The notes below the pieces were generated by a model that did not search any database, had not been told where the DNA came from, and was given only the letters and a program-made list of their open reading frames with translations. From CAYRHN01 sp964424115 (GTDB lineage Bacteria; Chloroflexota; Anaerolineae; Anaerolineales; Anaerolineaceae), in the NCBI GenBank assembly GCA_964424115.1, contig CAYRHN010000024.1, positions 1-41,625 on the forward strand: 41,625 nucleotides of DNA, written 5' to 3'. The translations under genes and the position numbers were made by a program. Shown in pieces: positions 8,405 through 16,172 of the stretch. Position 1 is the stretch's first letter, and every line of letters starts with the position of its first letter.

Positions 8405-9733
8405 TTAATTGCCGGCGGTGGGGTCAAGCACCCGCCCGGCGAAAAGGATGCTGCCGGTGCCGCGGTCGCGGATGAGGAAGAGGAAGGGGCGGTCGATGGT
8501 CAGGTAGATCGGGTCTTCCGGCATCGGCATGGATTCAACCATCACAATCACCGCGGTGGCCGCGGCGGCTTCGGTGCCTTCTTCGTCCACGGCGATCACG
8601 GCCTTGTGGATCACATCCGAGATATACAGGTTGTCCGTGCCGTCCATGCCGGAAAGATCGGCCTGGTCGGTGAAGGCCAGCGGCATGCCCATCTGCTTGA
8701 GGATCTCGCTCAGGCTGAAGGCGGCCTCGAATTTAAATTTCGGGAAACCAAGCTGGATCAACAAGGTGCCCATGGACCCGGTCACCTCATCCAGCCAGGC
8801 AGCGCTCAACTTGCTTTGGATCTCCTCGAACTTGCCGCTATCCGGCAGGATGACGGTCATCACCATCAGGTTGCCGACATAGGGCAGTTCCACTACCTGG
8901 TAACCATCTCCGGAAGCGTACGCAAAACGCTCCTGGATGTTCATCATCTGTGCCTGCACCTGGCTGCCGTCCAGCAGGGTGAAAGGCGCCTCCTGGGTGC
9001 TGCTCTTGTCGAACTCGTTGGCCCAGGCAGCCTTGAAGTAAATGGCGTTGGTCAGCACCAGGCGGGTATCCGGGGTGATGCTTCCCTCGGGCAGCAGATC
9101 CTTGATCTTTTGCTCGGTCTGGTCGTAGACCCACTGGTTGATGACCGCCCGGGCGGCTTCGGGGTCGCTGATGAAGTCCAGCAGCGACATCCCGGCGGCG
9201 TAGTTCTCAGCCAGGGTGTCCAGGAATTCGGGCAGGAAGGTGTAATCCTTCTGCCCCCACAACGAATTGGCAATGCGCAGGCGGAAAGCGCTTTCGGCAA
9301 ATTCCGGGCCCAATTCGGCGCGTTTATCCAGCTCCAGGCCGAGGGCATTGAAGGCGGGATGCAGCGCGGATTTTGGCAGGGTGAAGCGCAGCGTGGAGGC
9401 CATCTGCGTCTCGGTCTCGCTGCGCGCGCCGGCATAGGTCATTGCCAGCGCCTGCGAGATGCTATAAGGGGAGTAGATCAGGTTGCCGTCCTGGGTGGAC
9501 TGCAATTGCTGGTAAAGCTGCAGGGCGAATTCATTGTTACCCTGCACCAGCTCCTGCAGGTCGTTCTCCGGCACCTGCGGCTTGGCGATGCGGGACTTGG
9601 TGGATTTCGCCACCGAGAACCCGCCGGGAGCGGGGGTTCCGGTAGGCATATTATCAGATACGACGATATGCTCGGGAATACATGCCGCCAGCAGGACGGG
9701 AATGAGCAGGATGGACAGCCAACGGGATTTCAT
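8405..9733 (-). CDS. Lipoprotein serpin 2
   Basis: This 442-residue serpin starts at 9733 (MKSRWLSILL), with AGGAG eight bases upstream; a further in-frame ATG at 9754 has no such support. The lipobox is LLAAC (Cys18) and the spacer to the serpin core is shorter than in serpin 1. Long blocks are almost identical to serpin 1 (for example QVPE..L.ELVQGNNEFALQ and the YDQTEQKIKDLLP block). The reactive loop differs: after the same EEGTEAAAAT hinge it reads AVIVMVESMPMPEDP, with Glu/Ser near the expected scissile bond. This suggests a different target protease. The signature DRPFLFLIRD and GSILFAGRVLDP is intact. The gene is 48 bases upstream of serpin 1 on the same strand, so co-transcription is likely. 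Inhibitory function is inferred from the hinge. Confidence 0.94.
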   Translation of the reverse strand: MKSRWLSILLIPVLLAACIPEHIVVSDNMPTGTPAPGGFSVAKSTKSRIAKPQVPENDLQELVQGNNEFALQLYQQLQSTQDGNLIYSPYSISQALAMTYAGARSETETQMASTLRFTLPKSALHPAFNALGLELDKRAELGPEFAESAFRLRIANSLWGQKDYTFLPEFLDTLAENYAAGMSLLDFISDPEAARAVINQWVYDQTEQKIKDLLPEGSITPDTRLVLTNAIYFKAAWANEFDKSSTQEAPFTLLDGSQVQAQMMNIQERFAYASGDGYQVVELPYVGNLMVMTVILPDSGKFEEIQSKLSAAWLDEVTGSMGTLLIQLGFPKFKFEAAFSLSEILKQMGMPLAFTDQADLSGMDGTDNLYISDVIHKAVIAVDEEGTEAAAATAVIVMVESMPMPEDPIYLTIDRPFLFLIRDRGTGSILFAGRVLDPTAGN

Positions 9734-9854
9734 CTGAAGTTCTCCTCTTTGCAAAGGTGTTCTGAATCCTTAACGCACCCGGCTATGGCAAAGTTCCATT
9801 TTTAAGAAATTTCTTGAACTACGGTCAAACAATATCCCTTTCGCTGATCGGCGT

Positions 9855-11165
9855 TTATTGGATTCTTGGATCCAATACGCGTCCCATGAAGAGGATCGTG
9901 CCAGTTGGTTGGTCGCGAATAAGGAAGATGAAGGGGCGGTCGATTAATAGATATTTCTCGCCATGACTTTCGACCTCCTGTGTAACAATCACACCTGTGG
10001 CAGCAGAGGCTTCGGTTTTCTTCTCGCTTACCTTGATGAATGCGCTATGAAGGATATCGCTGAGGTGTAGATTATCTACACCTCCAATTCCACTGAAATC
10101 CGAGTCCTCGGTAAAGACGATTGACATGCCCAGCGACGAAAGCACATCTTTGAGGAAATACTCGGCTTTGAGTTCAAAGGGCGGCATGGTCAAAATGACG
10201 AGATCAAACCTCATCTCACGAAAAATGGTATTGAGGTTCTCGAGAGTCATATTCTCTTCAAATTGGTCAAAAGTACCGAGGTCAGGAACCAGGAGATCCA
10301 TAACAATTTGTGAATCCTTATAAGGGAGTTCGATGGCTTTGTAGCCAGCCCCATCGGAATAATTGAATTCTGCCTCAGTTTGCATCATCATCAAATCAAT
10401 TCCAGTGCCATCCAAACAGTTGAAAAACCGTTTTGCAAAAGGAGCGAAGGGATATTTCCAGGTGCCTTGGAAATATATGGTGTTGACGATATAAAGCCCG
10501 GTATCATCTGTGGGAGGTTCTTTGAGCAATTCGATAATGTGATCCCTGGTCTTGCCGCGCACCCATTCATTGATCGCCTGGCGCGTTCCTTCGAGATCGG
10601 CTTTATCCCACTGGTATATGCCGCTCCCGTAATATTGCGCCATGGTATCCAGGAAGTCCTCCTTTATGGAGTAGTCGCTGCGCACCCAGAGCGAGTTGGC
10701 AATATCCAGGGCTACATCGGGGTTGGTTTGAGCGGAGAGGCGCTGGTTCGTCGCGTTGAAAGCAGCATGCAGGTCTTCTTTGGGCAGTTCAAAATGAAAG
10801 CTGTTTGCGATCTCTTGGGTTGTCTGTGAGCGAGCTCCGTCGTAGACCATCGCCACCGCCTGGGAAATGCTGTAAGGCGCAAAAAGGATATTCTGGTGAT
10901 CTTTGCTAAGTTCAAAGTACAGGTCCAAGGCGAACAATTGGTTGCTAATTATCAAATCTCTCACCTTGGTTGCTTCAACTTGAGGAACTTCAGAAAATTG
11001 TTTATTGGAGACCAGGGCAGGGGTTGGAATGATAGCCGGGACCAGGGTTGAGGTGGCGGTCGGATCGGGAGTTGTCGTTGATGTGGGAGTTGGCCCTGCA
11101 GTCGGCGCAGCAGAGCAGGCTGCCAAGATAATCGCCAGCAGTACAAAGGTCAATTTGCGGACCAT
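9855..11165 (-). CDS. Lipoprotein serpin 3, divergent
   Basis: This 436-residue serpin starts at 11165 (MVRKLTFVLL), with GGAG about nine bases upstream. The lipobox is ILAAC (Cys17), followed by a Thr/Pro-rich spacer to about residue 45. The serpin core is complete (FAPYSISQAVAMVYDGARS; DRPFIFLIRD; GTILFMGRVLDP) but clearly more distant from serpins 1 and 2. The DNA is also less GC-rich, with more mixed codon use. The hinge is SEKKTEASAAT: the usual Gly at P15 is Lys, while Thr at P14 and small residues at P12-P9 are kept. The loop continues GVIVTQEVESHGEKY, giving a third, more polar and acidic specificity region. It is transcribed first in the serpin run, 121 bases before serpin 2. Inhibitory activity is plausible but less certain than for the other two. 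Confidence 0.92.
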   Translation of the reverse strand: MVRKLTFVLLAIILAACSAAPTAGPTPTSTTTPDPTATSTLVPAIIPTPALVSNKQFSEVPQVEATKVRDLIISNQLFALDLYFELSKDHQNILFAPYSISQAVAMVYDGARSQTTQEIANSFHFELPKEDLHAAFNATNQRLSAQTNPDVALDIANSLWVRSDYSIKEDFLDTMAQYYGSGIYQWDKADLEGTRQAINEWVRGKTRDHIIELLKEPPTDDTGLYIVNTIYFQGTWKYPFAPFAKRFFNCLDGTGIDLMMMQTEAEFNYSDGAGYKAIELPYKDSQIVMDLLVPDLGTFDQFEENMTLENLNTIFREMRFDLVILTMPPFELKAEYFLKDVLSSLGMSIVFTEDSDFSGIGGVDNLHLSDILHSAFIKVSEKKTEASAATGVIVTQEVESHGEKYLLIDRPFIFLIRDQPTGTILFMGRVLDPRIQ

Positions 11166-11291
11166 TTTCTCTTCTCCTCGAGGTTTTGATAAAGTGCCAG
11201 TTTCGGGGCGGTCTCCCCCAATACTTGAAGTGTAATTCAGATGCATGTAAAATGAAAGCATACTATATGCAAGGACTCACGAGGTGGCATT

Positions 11292-12521
11292 ATGAAGATC
11301 GCTCTCATACATTATACTGCTCCGCCGGTGGTCGGCGGGGTGGAAAGCGCCCTGGCGCGCCAGGCGGCCCAGCTCTCCGGAGCTGGTCACCGTGTGACCA
11401 TCCTGGCCGGGCGCGGCGAGACCTGGAACGCTCATTATCCCGTGCGCATCATCCCCCGCATCGATCCGCGCCACCCGGATATCCTCAACCTGCGCGCCGA
11501 CCTGGAAGACGGCAGCCTGCCGGCGGAATTCCGCCCGCTGGTGCAGCAGGTGGAGAACGAACTGCGCGAGGCGCTGGTGGGATGCGAGGTGGTCATTGCC
11601 CACAACGTGGCTTCCCTGCACCGCAATCTGGCCCTCACCGCCGCGTTGTACAATATTTCGCAATCTCCGCGTGCGGGGGGGCGCCCCCTGCGCATGATCC
11701 TCTGGCACCACGACCTGGCCTGGGCCATGCCGCGCTTCCAAGATGAACTGTATCCCGGCTGGCCGTGGGACCTGCTGCGCACTCCCTGGGGTGGCGTGCG
11801 CCAGGTGGTCACTTCTCAGGCGCGCCGCGAACAACTGGTGGGCCTGTTGGGCATTCCCGAGGATGAGATCGCGGTCATCCCGACCGGGCTGGACATGCCC
11901 GAATTCCTCGGCCTGCAGCCGCGCACGCTGCGTCTGGTGCAGGACCTGAAATTGTTCGAGGCCGCGCCGATCCTGCTCACCCCGGTGCGCATCAGCCGGC
12001 GCAAGAACCTGGAGCTGGCCCTGCGCGTGGTGGCGGAACTGCGCCGCGAGATGCCCAAGGCTGCCCTGGTGGTCACCGGGCCGCCTGCCAGCAGCCATAC
12101 CGCCAGCCAGGATTATTTCCAAAGCCTGTTGAAGCTGCGCGACGACCTCGATTTGCGCGGCTGCGCGCATTTCCTGGCCGAGTTCGCTGCCGAGGGCCTG
12201 ACAGACGTGGAACTTCCGGATTATTTCCGCCTGGCGGATGCGCTGTTCCTGCCCAGCCGCGAAGAGGGTTTCGGCACGCCCATCCTGGAAGCCGGGCTTT
12301 CGGGGCTGCCGGTCTTTTGCAGCGATCTTTCTGCGTTGCACGCCCTGGCGGGCGGCTGCGCCACCTATTTCGACCCGGACGAGGATCCCCGCCCGGTGGC
12401 GCGCCAGATCGCCCGCCGCCTGCAGGGGATCTCCACCTACCAGCTGCGCGTGCTGGTGCGCCAATCCTACACTGCGGAAGCGCTTTACCAGCGCTGGATC
12501 GCTCCGCTGCTGGAATCTTGA
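11292..12521 (+). CDS. Family 4 glycosyltransferase
   Basis: This 409-residue cytoplasmic or membrane-associated GT-B enzyme transfers a sugar from a nucleotide donor to an unknown acceptor. The N-terminal Rossmann half begins MKIALIHYTAPPVVGGVESAL, with the glycine-rich GGVE loop usual in GT4. The C-terminal half has LTPVRISRRKNLELAL and the donor-site motif EEGFGTPILEAGLSGLPV (the two Glu of the E-x7-E pattern). The start is supported by GAGGTG seven bases upstream. The stop overlaps the next start (TGATG), so translation of the phosphatase is probably coupled. Nothing in the sequence fixes donor or acceptor; a role in polysaccharide, glycolipid or compatible-solute synthesis is possible. 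Confidence 0.88.
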   Translation: MKIALIHYTAPPVVGGVESALARQAAQLSGAGHRVTILAGRGETWNAHYPVRIIPRIDPRHPDILNLRADLEDGSLPAEFRPLVQQVENELREALVGCEVVIAHNVASLHRNLALTAALYNISQSPRAGGRPLRMILWHHDLAWAMPRFQDELYPGWPWDLLRTPWGGVRQVVTSQARREQLVGLLGIPEDEIAVIPTGLDMPEFLGLQPRTLRLVQDLKLFEAAPILLTPVRISRRKNLELALRVVAELRREMPKAALVVTGPPASSHTASQDYFQSLLKLRDDLDLRGCAHFLAEFAAEGLTDVELPDYFRLADALFLPSREEGFGTPILEAGLSGLPVFCSDLSALHALAGGCATYFDPDEDPRPVARQIARRLQGISTYQLRVLVRQSYTAEALYQRWIAPLLES

Positions 12522-13084
12522 TGGCCGAGCTGTGGCTGGCCCGTCACGGGCAAACCGACTGGAACGTGGAAGGCCGTTACCAGGGACATGCGGACGTGCC
12601 TTTGAACACGCTCGGCCTGCGCCAGGCGGAAGAGCTGGCGCAAAAGCTGGAAGGGCAAACCTTTGCTGCCCTTTTCAGCAGCGACCTGCAGCGCGCGCGC
12701 CAGACCGCTGAAAGCGTCTCAGCCCGATTAGGGCTGCCGGTGCGCCTGGACGCGCGCCTGCGCGAGATCGACCAGGGCGACTGGGAAGGCCGCCTGGTGC
12801 GCGAGATCGCCGACCTGTATGCCGAAGAGTGGCAAGTAAACCCGGCCGACCCGGAGAAGTTCGCCGCGCCGAACGGCGAGACGATCGGGCAGGTTTCCAG
12901 CCGGGTGAGCCAGGCCGCGGACGAGATCGCGCGGCTCTATCCGCGCCGGCCGGTCTTGATCATTTCGCACGGGCTGGCTTTGGCGGTCTTGATCTGCCGC
13001 GCGCGCAGGATCCCGCTCGGGCAGGTCTACCAGCACATTCCACCCAATGCCGAGGCCGTTCCGATCCAATGGGGAGGAAATTGA
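12521..13084 (+). CDS. Histidine phosphatase superfamily protein (phosphoglycerate mutase-like)
   Basis: This 187-residue enzyme of the histidine phosphatase superfamily carries the phospho-acceptor motif at the N-terminus (LARHGQTDWN, His9). The second arginine is in SSDLQRARQTAES, the acid in LREIDQGDWEG, and the second catalytic His in LIISHGLAL. Its length and motifs match the CobC/GpmB-like phosphatase branch rather than true glycolytic mutases. The ATG overlaps the stop of the glycosyltransferase by one base, which suggests coupled translation and a related pathway, for example removal of a phosphate from a sugar-phosphate product. The substrate cannot be read from the sequence. Confidence 0.88.
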   Translation: MAELWLARHGQTDWNVEGRYQGHADVPLNTLGLRQAEELAQKLEGQTFAALFSSDLQRARQTAESVSARLGLPVRLDARLREIDQGDWEGRLVREIADLYAEEWQVNPADPEKFAAPNGETIGQVSSRVSQAADEIARLYPRRPVLIISHGLALAVLICRARRIPLGQVYQHIPPNAEAVPIQWGGN

Positions 13085-13192
13085 TTAATAAACCCTCCCA
13101 GGCGCGCTTTTTTTGATACAATATGACCAGACAATTACGTGCGCGTTCCAGGCGCACGCCCTTTTCCCCAACTGGTTCAAGGAGGAACTTAT

Positions 13193-13879
13193 ATGAAGAC
13201 GCTTTTGGTGATGCGGCACGCAAAATCAAGCTGGAAACACTCCGAACTGCCGGATTTTGAGCGCCCATTGAACAAACGCGGCCGGACGGACGCGCCCAAG
13301 ATGGGCTTGCTGCTGCGCGACCGCGAATTGCTGCCCCAGTACATCCTGGCATCTACTGCTCAGCGCGTGCGCGAGACGGTGGAATTGTTCGTAGAAGCCA
13401 GCGGTTACCAGGGCGAGATCGCCTGGATGGCGGAACTTTACCTGGCCGAACCGGAGGCCATTCTGCATGCCCTGGCGGGCGTACCGGACGAATTCGAGCG
13501 GGTGATGGTGGTGGCGCACAATCCTGGGTTGGAGATGATTGTTCAACTGCTCAGCAACCGCATCGAAGCGCTCAGCACCGGCGCGGCGGCCTGCTTTGCC
13601 CTGCAGGTGGAACATTGGAGCGAATTGGATGAGAAATTGCAAGGCGACCTGATCGAGTTCTGGAAGCCCGGCGATCTAGATGCGATTGTTAAGGAGGAAG
13701 AAATGGGAAAAAAGGAAAAGAAAGAGAAAGAAGAGAAGAAGCTCAAAAAAGAGGAAAAAGAAGAAAAGAAGCTCAAGGCTGAAAAGAAAGAAGAGAAGAA
13801 AGAGAAGAAAGAAGAAAAGAAAGAAAAGAAAGAGAAAAAGGAAAAGAAAGAGAAGAAAGAGAAAAAAGACAAGAAGTAA
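13193..13879 (+). CDS. SixA-like histidine phosphatase with Lys/Glu-rich C-terminal tail
   Basis: This is a 228-residue protein. Residues 1-165 are a SixA-type histidine phosphatase: LLVMRHAKSSW with His9, RPLNKRGRTDAPKMG, STAQRVRETVE and VVAHNPGLE with the second His. SixA removes phosphate from phosphohistidine on phosphorelay proteins. Residues about 167-228 are a low-complexity tail made almost only of Lys and Glu (repeats of KKEKKE), absent from standard SixA, which ends near 160. The tail is encoded by a nearly pure purine strand. The start at 13193 has AAGGAGG upstream; an earlier in-frame ATG at 13139 has no ribosome site. Thioredoxin follows after 27 bases. The tail may bind nucleic acid, polyphosphate or membranes, which is inference only. 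Confidence 0.85.
   Translation: MKTLLVMRHAKSSWKHSELPDFERPLNKRGRTDAPKMGLLLRDRELLPQYILASTAQRVRETVELFVEASGYQGEIAWMAELYLAEPEAILHALAGVPDEFERVMVVAHNPGLEMIVQLLSNRIEALSTGAAACFALQVEHWSELDEKLQGDLIEFWKPGDLDAIVKEEEMGKKEKKEKEEKKLKKEEKEEKKLKAEKKEEKKEKKEEKKEKKEKKEKKEKKEKKDKK
13781..13869 (+). repeat. Uninterrupted homopurine tract (89 bases) inside the SixA-like gene
   Basis: Every base from 13781 to 13869 on the plus strand is A or G, built from irregular AAG/GAA units. The purine bias already begins near 13690 with only a few C/T interruptions. It encodes the Lys/Glu tail. Such tracts can form triplex DNA or slip during replication, so the tail length may vary between strains. Confidence 0.9.
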
Positions 13880-13906
13880 TATAAGAATAGAAAACTGCGA
13901 ACAGAT

Positions 13907-14233
13907 ATGACGGAATTAATCACTTTGAACGAGGCTGAATTTGCCCCGCAGGTTTTAGAGTCTCCCTTGCCAGTGCTGGTGGAATTCAGCGCGCCGTGGT
14001 GCGGCCCCTGCCGGCGGATGGAGCCGGAGCTGGCGGAATTTGCCCGCCAGCAGGAGGCGCACCTGCGCGTGATGCGCATAGATGTCGATCAAGCGCCGGA
14101 CATCGCTGCCAGTTACGGCGTGTTGAGCGTACCCACTTTGCTGCTCTTCGTGGGAGGCCAGCCGCGCCAGCGCCTGACCGGTTACCAGCCGCTGAAGAAG
14201 GTCGCGGAAAAGATCTTACCCGAGATCAGTTGA
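13907..14233 (+). CDS. Thioredoxin
   Basis: This is a 108-residue thioredoxin with the active site WCGPC (Cys32, Cys35) in VEFSAPWCGPCRRMEPELAEF. The cis-proline motif is SVPTLLLF and the final segment GYQPLKKVAEKIL is typical. It reduces disulfides in the cytoplasm using thioredoxin reductase. The Shine-Dalgarno sequence is weak. It sits 27 bases after the SixA-like gene and in front of a strong terminator, so both probably form one transcript. It may serve as a reductant for cellular peroxiredoxins, although the peroxiredoxin at 2688-3434 carries its own glutaredoxin. Confidence 0.95.
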   Translation: MTELITLNEAEFAPQVLESPLPVLVEFSAPWCGPCRRMEPELAEFARQQEAHLRVMRIDVDQAPDIAASYGVLSVPTLLLFVGGQPRQRLTGYQPLKKVAEKILPEIS

Positions 14234-14240
14234 AATAAAC

Positions 14241-14272
14241 GGGGTTTTGCGAGAAAAGAAGCGCAAAACCCC
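14241..14272 (+). terminator. Intrinsic terminator after thioredoxin
   Basis: A perfect 11-bp stem GGGGTTTTGCG/CGCAAAACCCC with a 10-base loop lies seven bases after the thioredoxin stop. The T-tract is poor (TTATCATCT), but the A/T-rich inner stem and the position support termination before the S9 peptidase gene. Confidence 0.75.
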
Positions 14273-14296
14273 TTATCATCTCTTGGAGGTGTCCGT

Positions 14297-16171
14297 ATGT
14301 CTCGCCAGATTCATCCCTACGGCCTGTGGGCCAGTCCGATCAGCGCTACCATGCTCAGCCAGCGCACTTCTTTGCAGGATGCGCAGTTCGACAGCGACGG
14401 GGAAACCTTGCTGTGGCTGGAGGGGCGCGGCGACCGCAATGTGCTGGTGGCGCGCCCGGGGAGCGATGCGCGCCGCGATTTGACCCAGGATGAGAACGTA
14501 CGCGGCATGGTCGGGTACGGCGGCGGCGAGTTCTGCGTTGCGAATGGGATCATTTACTTCGCTGCCCGGGACGGGCGCCTGTACCGGCGTGGGCTGGGGG
14601 CGGAGCGCGCCCGCCCGATCACCCCGCCCTTCGGCGGAACGGCTTCCCCGGCGCCTTCGCCGTGCGGGAAGTGGGTGGTGTATGTCTTCAGTGACGGCAG
14701 CACCGATTTGCTTGGGTTGGTGGATTCCGGAGGGCAGGAATGGCCGCGCAAGCTGGCGCGCGGGGCTGACTTTTACATGCAGCCGGCCTGGCACCCGCAA
14801 GGAGATTTCCTGGCCTGGGTGGAGTGGGATCATCCTAACATGCCCTGGGACGGGACGCGCCTGATGCTGGGACGCATTGCGGGGGAGTGCCCGGCCCTGG
14901 CCGAGGTCACCTGCCTGGCGGGCGGAGAAAAGGTCCCAGCCTCGCAGCCGCGCTTTTCGCCGGACGGGCGCTACCTTTCTTATATCGAAGGGAATGGTAA
15001 CTGGGAAAAATTAGTGCTTTTTGACCTGCAGAGCGGCGAGCGTTCCACCCTGGCGCAGGAAGAAGGCTTGCTGCTGGCTCCGGCTGCCTGGGGGCAGGGG
15101 CTGCGCAGTTACGTCTGGAGTGCCGACAGCCGCTGCATCTACCAATTGCGCTATGCGGCAGGATCAGCCAGCCTGTGGCGCTGCGATGTGCAAAGCGGGG
15201 CGGCGGAAAAACTGGACACAGCGCCCTACACCTGGCTGGCGCAGCCGTCCGTCTCGGCCCAGGGGCAGCTCGCCTTGGTGGCCTCGGCGCCGGGCATCCC
15301 GGAGCGGCTGGTACGCTGGGACGGGACGCGCTGGGTGGTGGAGGCGCGCAGCGAGGGCGAGAACGTGGCCCCTGAATATTTCAGCCAACCCCAGCCGGTC
15401 GCGTGGAACGCCCCGGATGGGATGAGGGTGTACGGCCTGTTCTATCCGCCGGCCAATCCCAATTTCGAGGGGGAGGGACTGCCGCCTGCCATTTTGAACA
15501 TCCACGGCGGGCCGACCGGGCAGGCGGTGGTGCGCTACTCGGCCGAGACGGGTTATTTTACCTCGCGCGGCTATGCCGTTCTGGAGGTGAATTACCGCGG
15601 CAGCAGCGGCTACGGGCGCGCTTACCAGGATGCGCTGCGCGGGCGCTGGGGCGAGGCCGATTGCGAGGACGCCGTGGGCGGGGCGCGCATGCTGGCCGAA
15701 CAGAAACTGGCGGACGGAGGGCGGCTGGTGATCAAAGGTGGAAGCGCGGGCGGGTTCACCGTCCTGAACGCGCTGGTGCATGCCCCGGGCACTTTCAAGG
15801 CCGGGGTGTGCCTGTTTGGGGTCAGCAATTTGTTCACCCTGGCAGCGGACACGCACAAGTTCGAAGCACATTACAACGATTCTCTGATCGGGCCGCTGCC
15901 GCAGGCGGCGGCGCGCTACCAGGAATGGTCAGCCATCTTCCACGCCGAAGCCATCTGCGACCCGCTGGCAGTCTTCCAGGGTAGCATCGACAAGGTGGTG
16001 CCGCCGGAGCAATCCGAGAGCATGGTCAAGGTGCTCCAGCAGCGCGGGGTTCCGCACATCTACCGCCTGTATGAAGGCGAAGGGCACGGATTCCGCAAGC
16101 CGGAGAGCATCCTGGATTATCTGCAGCAGACCGAGCGTTTCCTGCAGCAATATGTGTTGTTCACCGCATAA
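14297..16171 (+). CDS. S9 family prolyl oligopeptidase / acylaminoacyl-peptidase-like
   Basis: This 624-residue serine peptidase has no signal peptide, so it is probably cytoplasmic. Residues about 20-370 form the beta-propeller, with TolB-like repeats such as QPRFSPDGRYLSYIEGNGNW. Residues about 380-624 are the alpha/beta-hydrolase domain, with LNIHGGPTGQ, the nucleophile elbow GGSAGG (Ser483), the acid in GSIDKVVPPEQ (Asp565) and the base in GEGHGF (His597). All three triad residues are present. The family cleaves short peptides after proline or removes acylated N-terminal residues; specificity is not readable here. GGAGGTG precedes the ATG. It follows a terminator, so it is likely a single-gene transcript. 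Its end is one base from the end of the convergent hydrolase. Confidence 0.93.
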   Translation: MSRQIHPYGLWASPISATMLSQRTSLQDAQFDSDGETLLWLEGRGDRNVLVARPGSDARRDLTQDENVRGMVGYGGGEFCVANGIIYFAARDGRLYRRGLGAERARPITPPFGGTASPAPSPCGKWVVYVFSDGSTDLLGLVDSGGQEWPRKLARGADFYMQPAWHPQGDFLAWVEWDHPNMPWDGTRLMLGRIAGECPALAEVTCLAGGEKVPASQPRFSPDGRYLSYIEGNGNWEKLVLFDLQSGERSTLAQEEGLLLAPAAWGQGLRSYVWSADSRCIYQLRYAAGSASLWRCDVQSGAAEKLDTAPYTWLAQPSVSAQGQLALVASAPGIPERLVRWDGTRWVVEARSEGENVAPEYFSQPQPVAWNAPDGMRVYGLFYPPANPNFEGEGLPPAILNIHGGPTGQAVVRYSAETGYFTSRGYAVLEVNYRGSSGYGRAYQDALRGRWGEADCEDAVGGARMLAEQKLADGGRLVIKGGSAGGFTVLNALVHAPGTFKAGVCLFGVSNLFTLAADTHKFEAHYNDSLIGPLPQAAARYQEWSAIFHAEAICDPLAVFQGSIDKVVPPEQSESMVKVLQQRGVPHIYRLYEGEGHGFRKPESILDYLQQTERFLQQYVLFTA

Positions 16172-16172
16172 A

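Noticed and set aside
8606..9805. Long open frame of about 400 codons on the plus strand antisense to serpin 2
   Set aside because: It is the mirror of a well-supported serpin in G/C-rich DNA and its translation is low-complexity, His/Gln/Gly-rich, with no family features.
11277..12464. Open frame of 395 codons antisense to the glycosyltransferase
   Set aside because: The sense strand encodes a complete GT4 with ribosome site and coupling to the next gene; the antisense translation shows only Gln/Arg/His-rich composition.
13690..13879. Lys/Glu tail as a frameshift or assembly artefact
   Set aside because: The frame is continuous from the phosphatase domain, purine-rich DNA could give Lys/Glu in more than one frame but the stop is placed just before a normal thioredoxin gene, and no low-quality signal is visible in the sequence itself.
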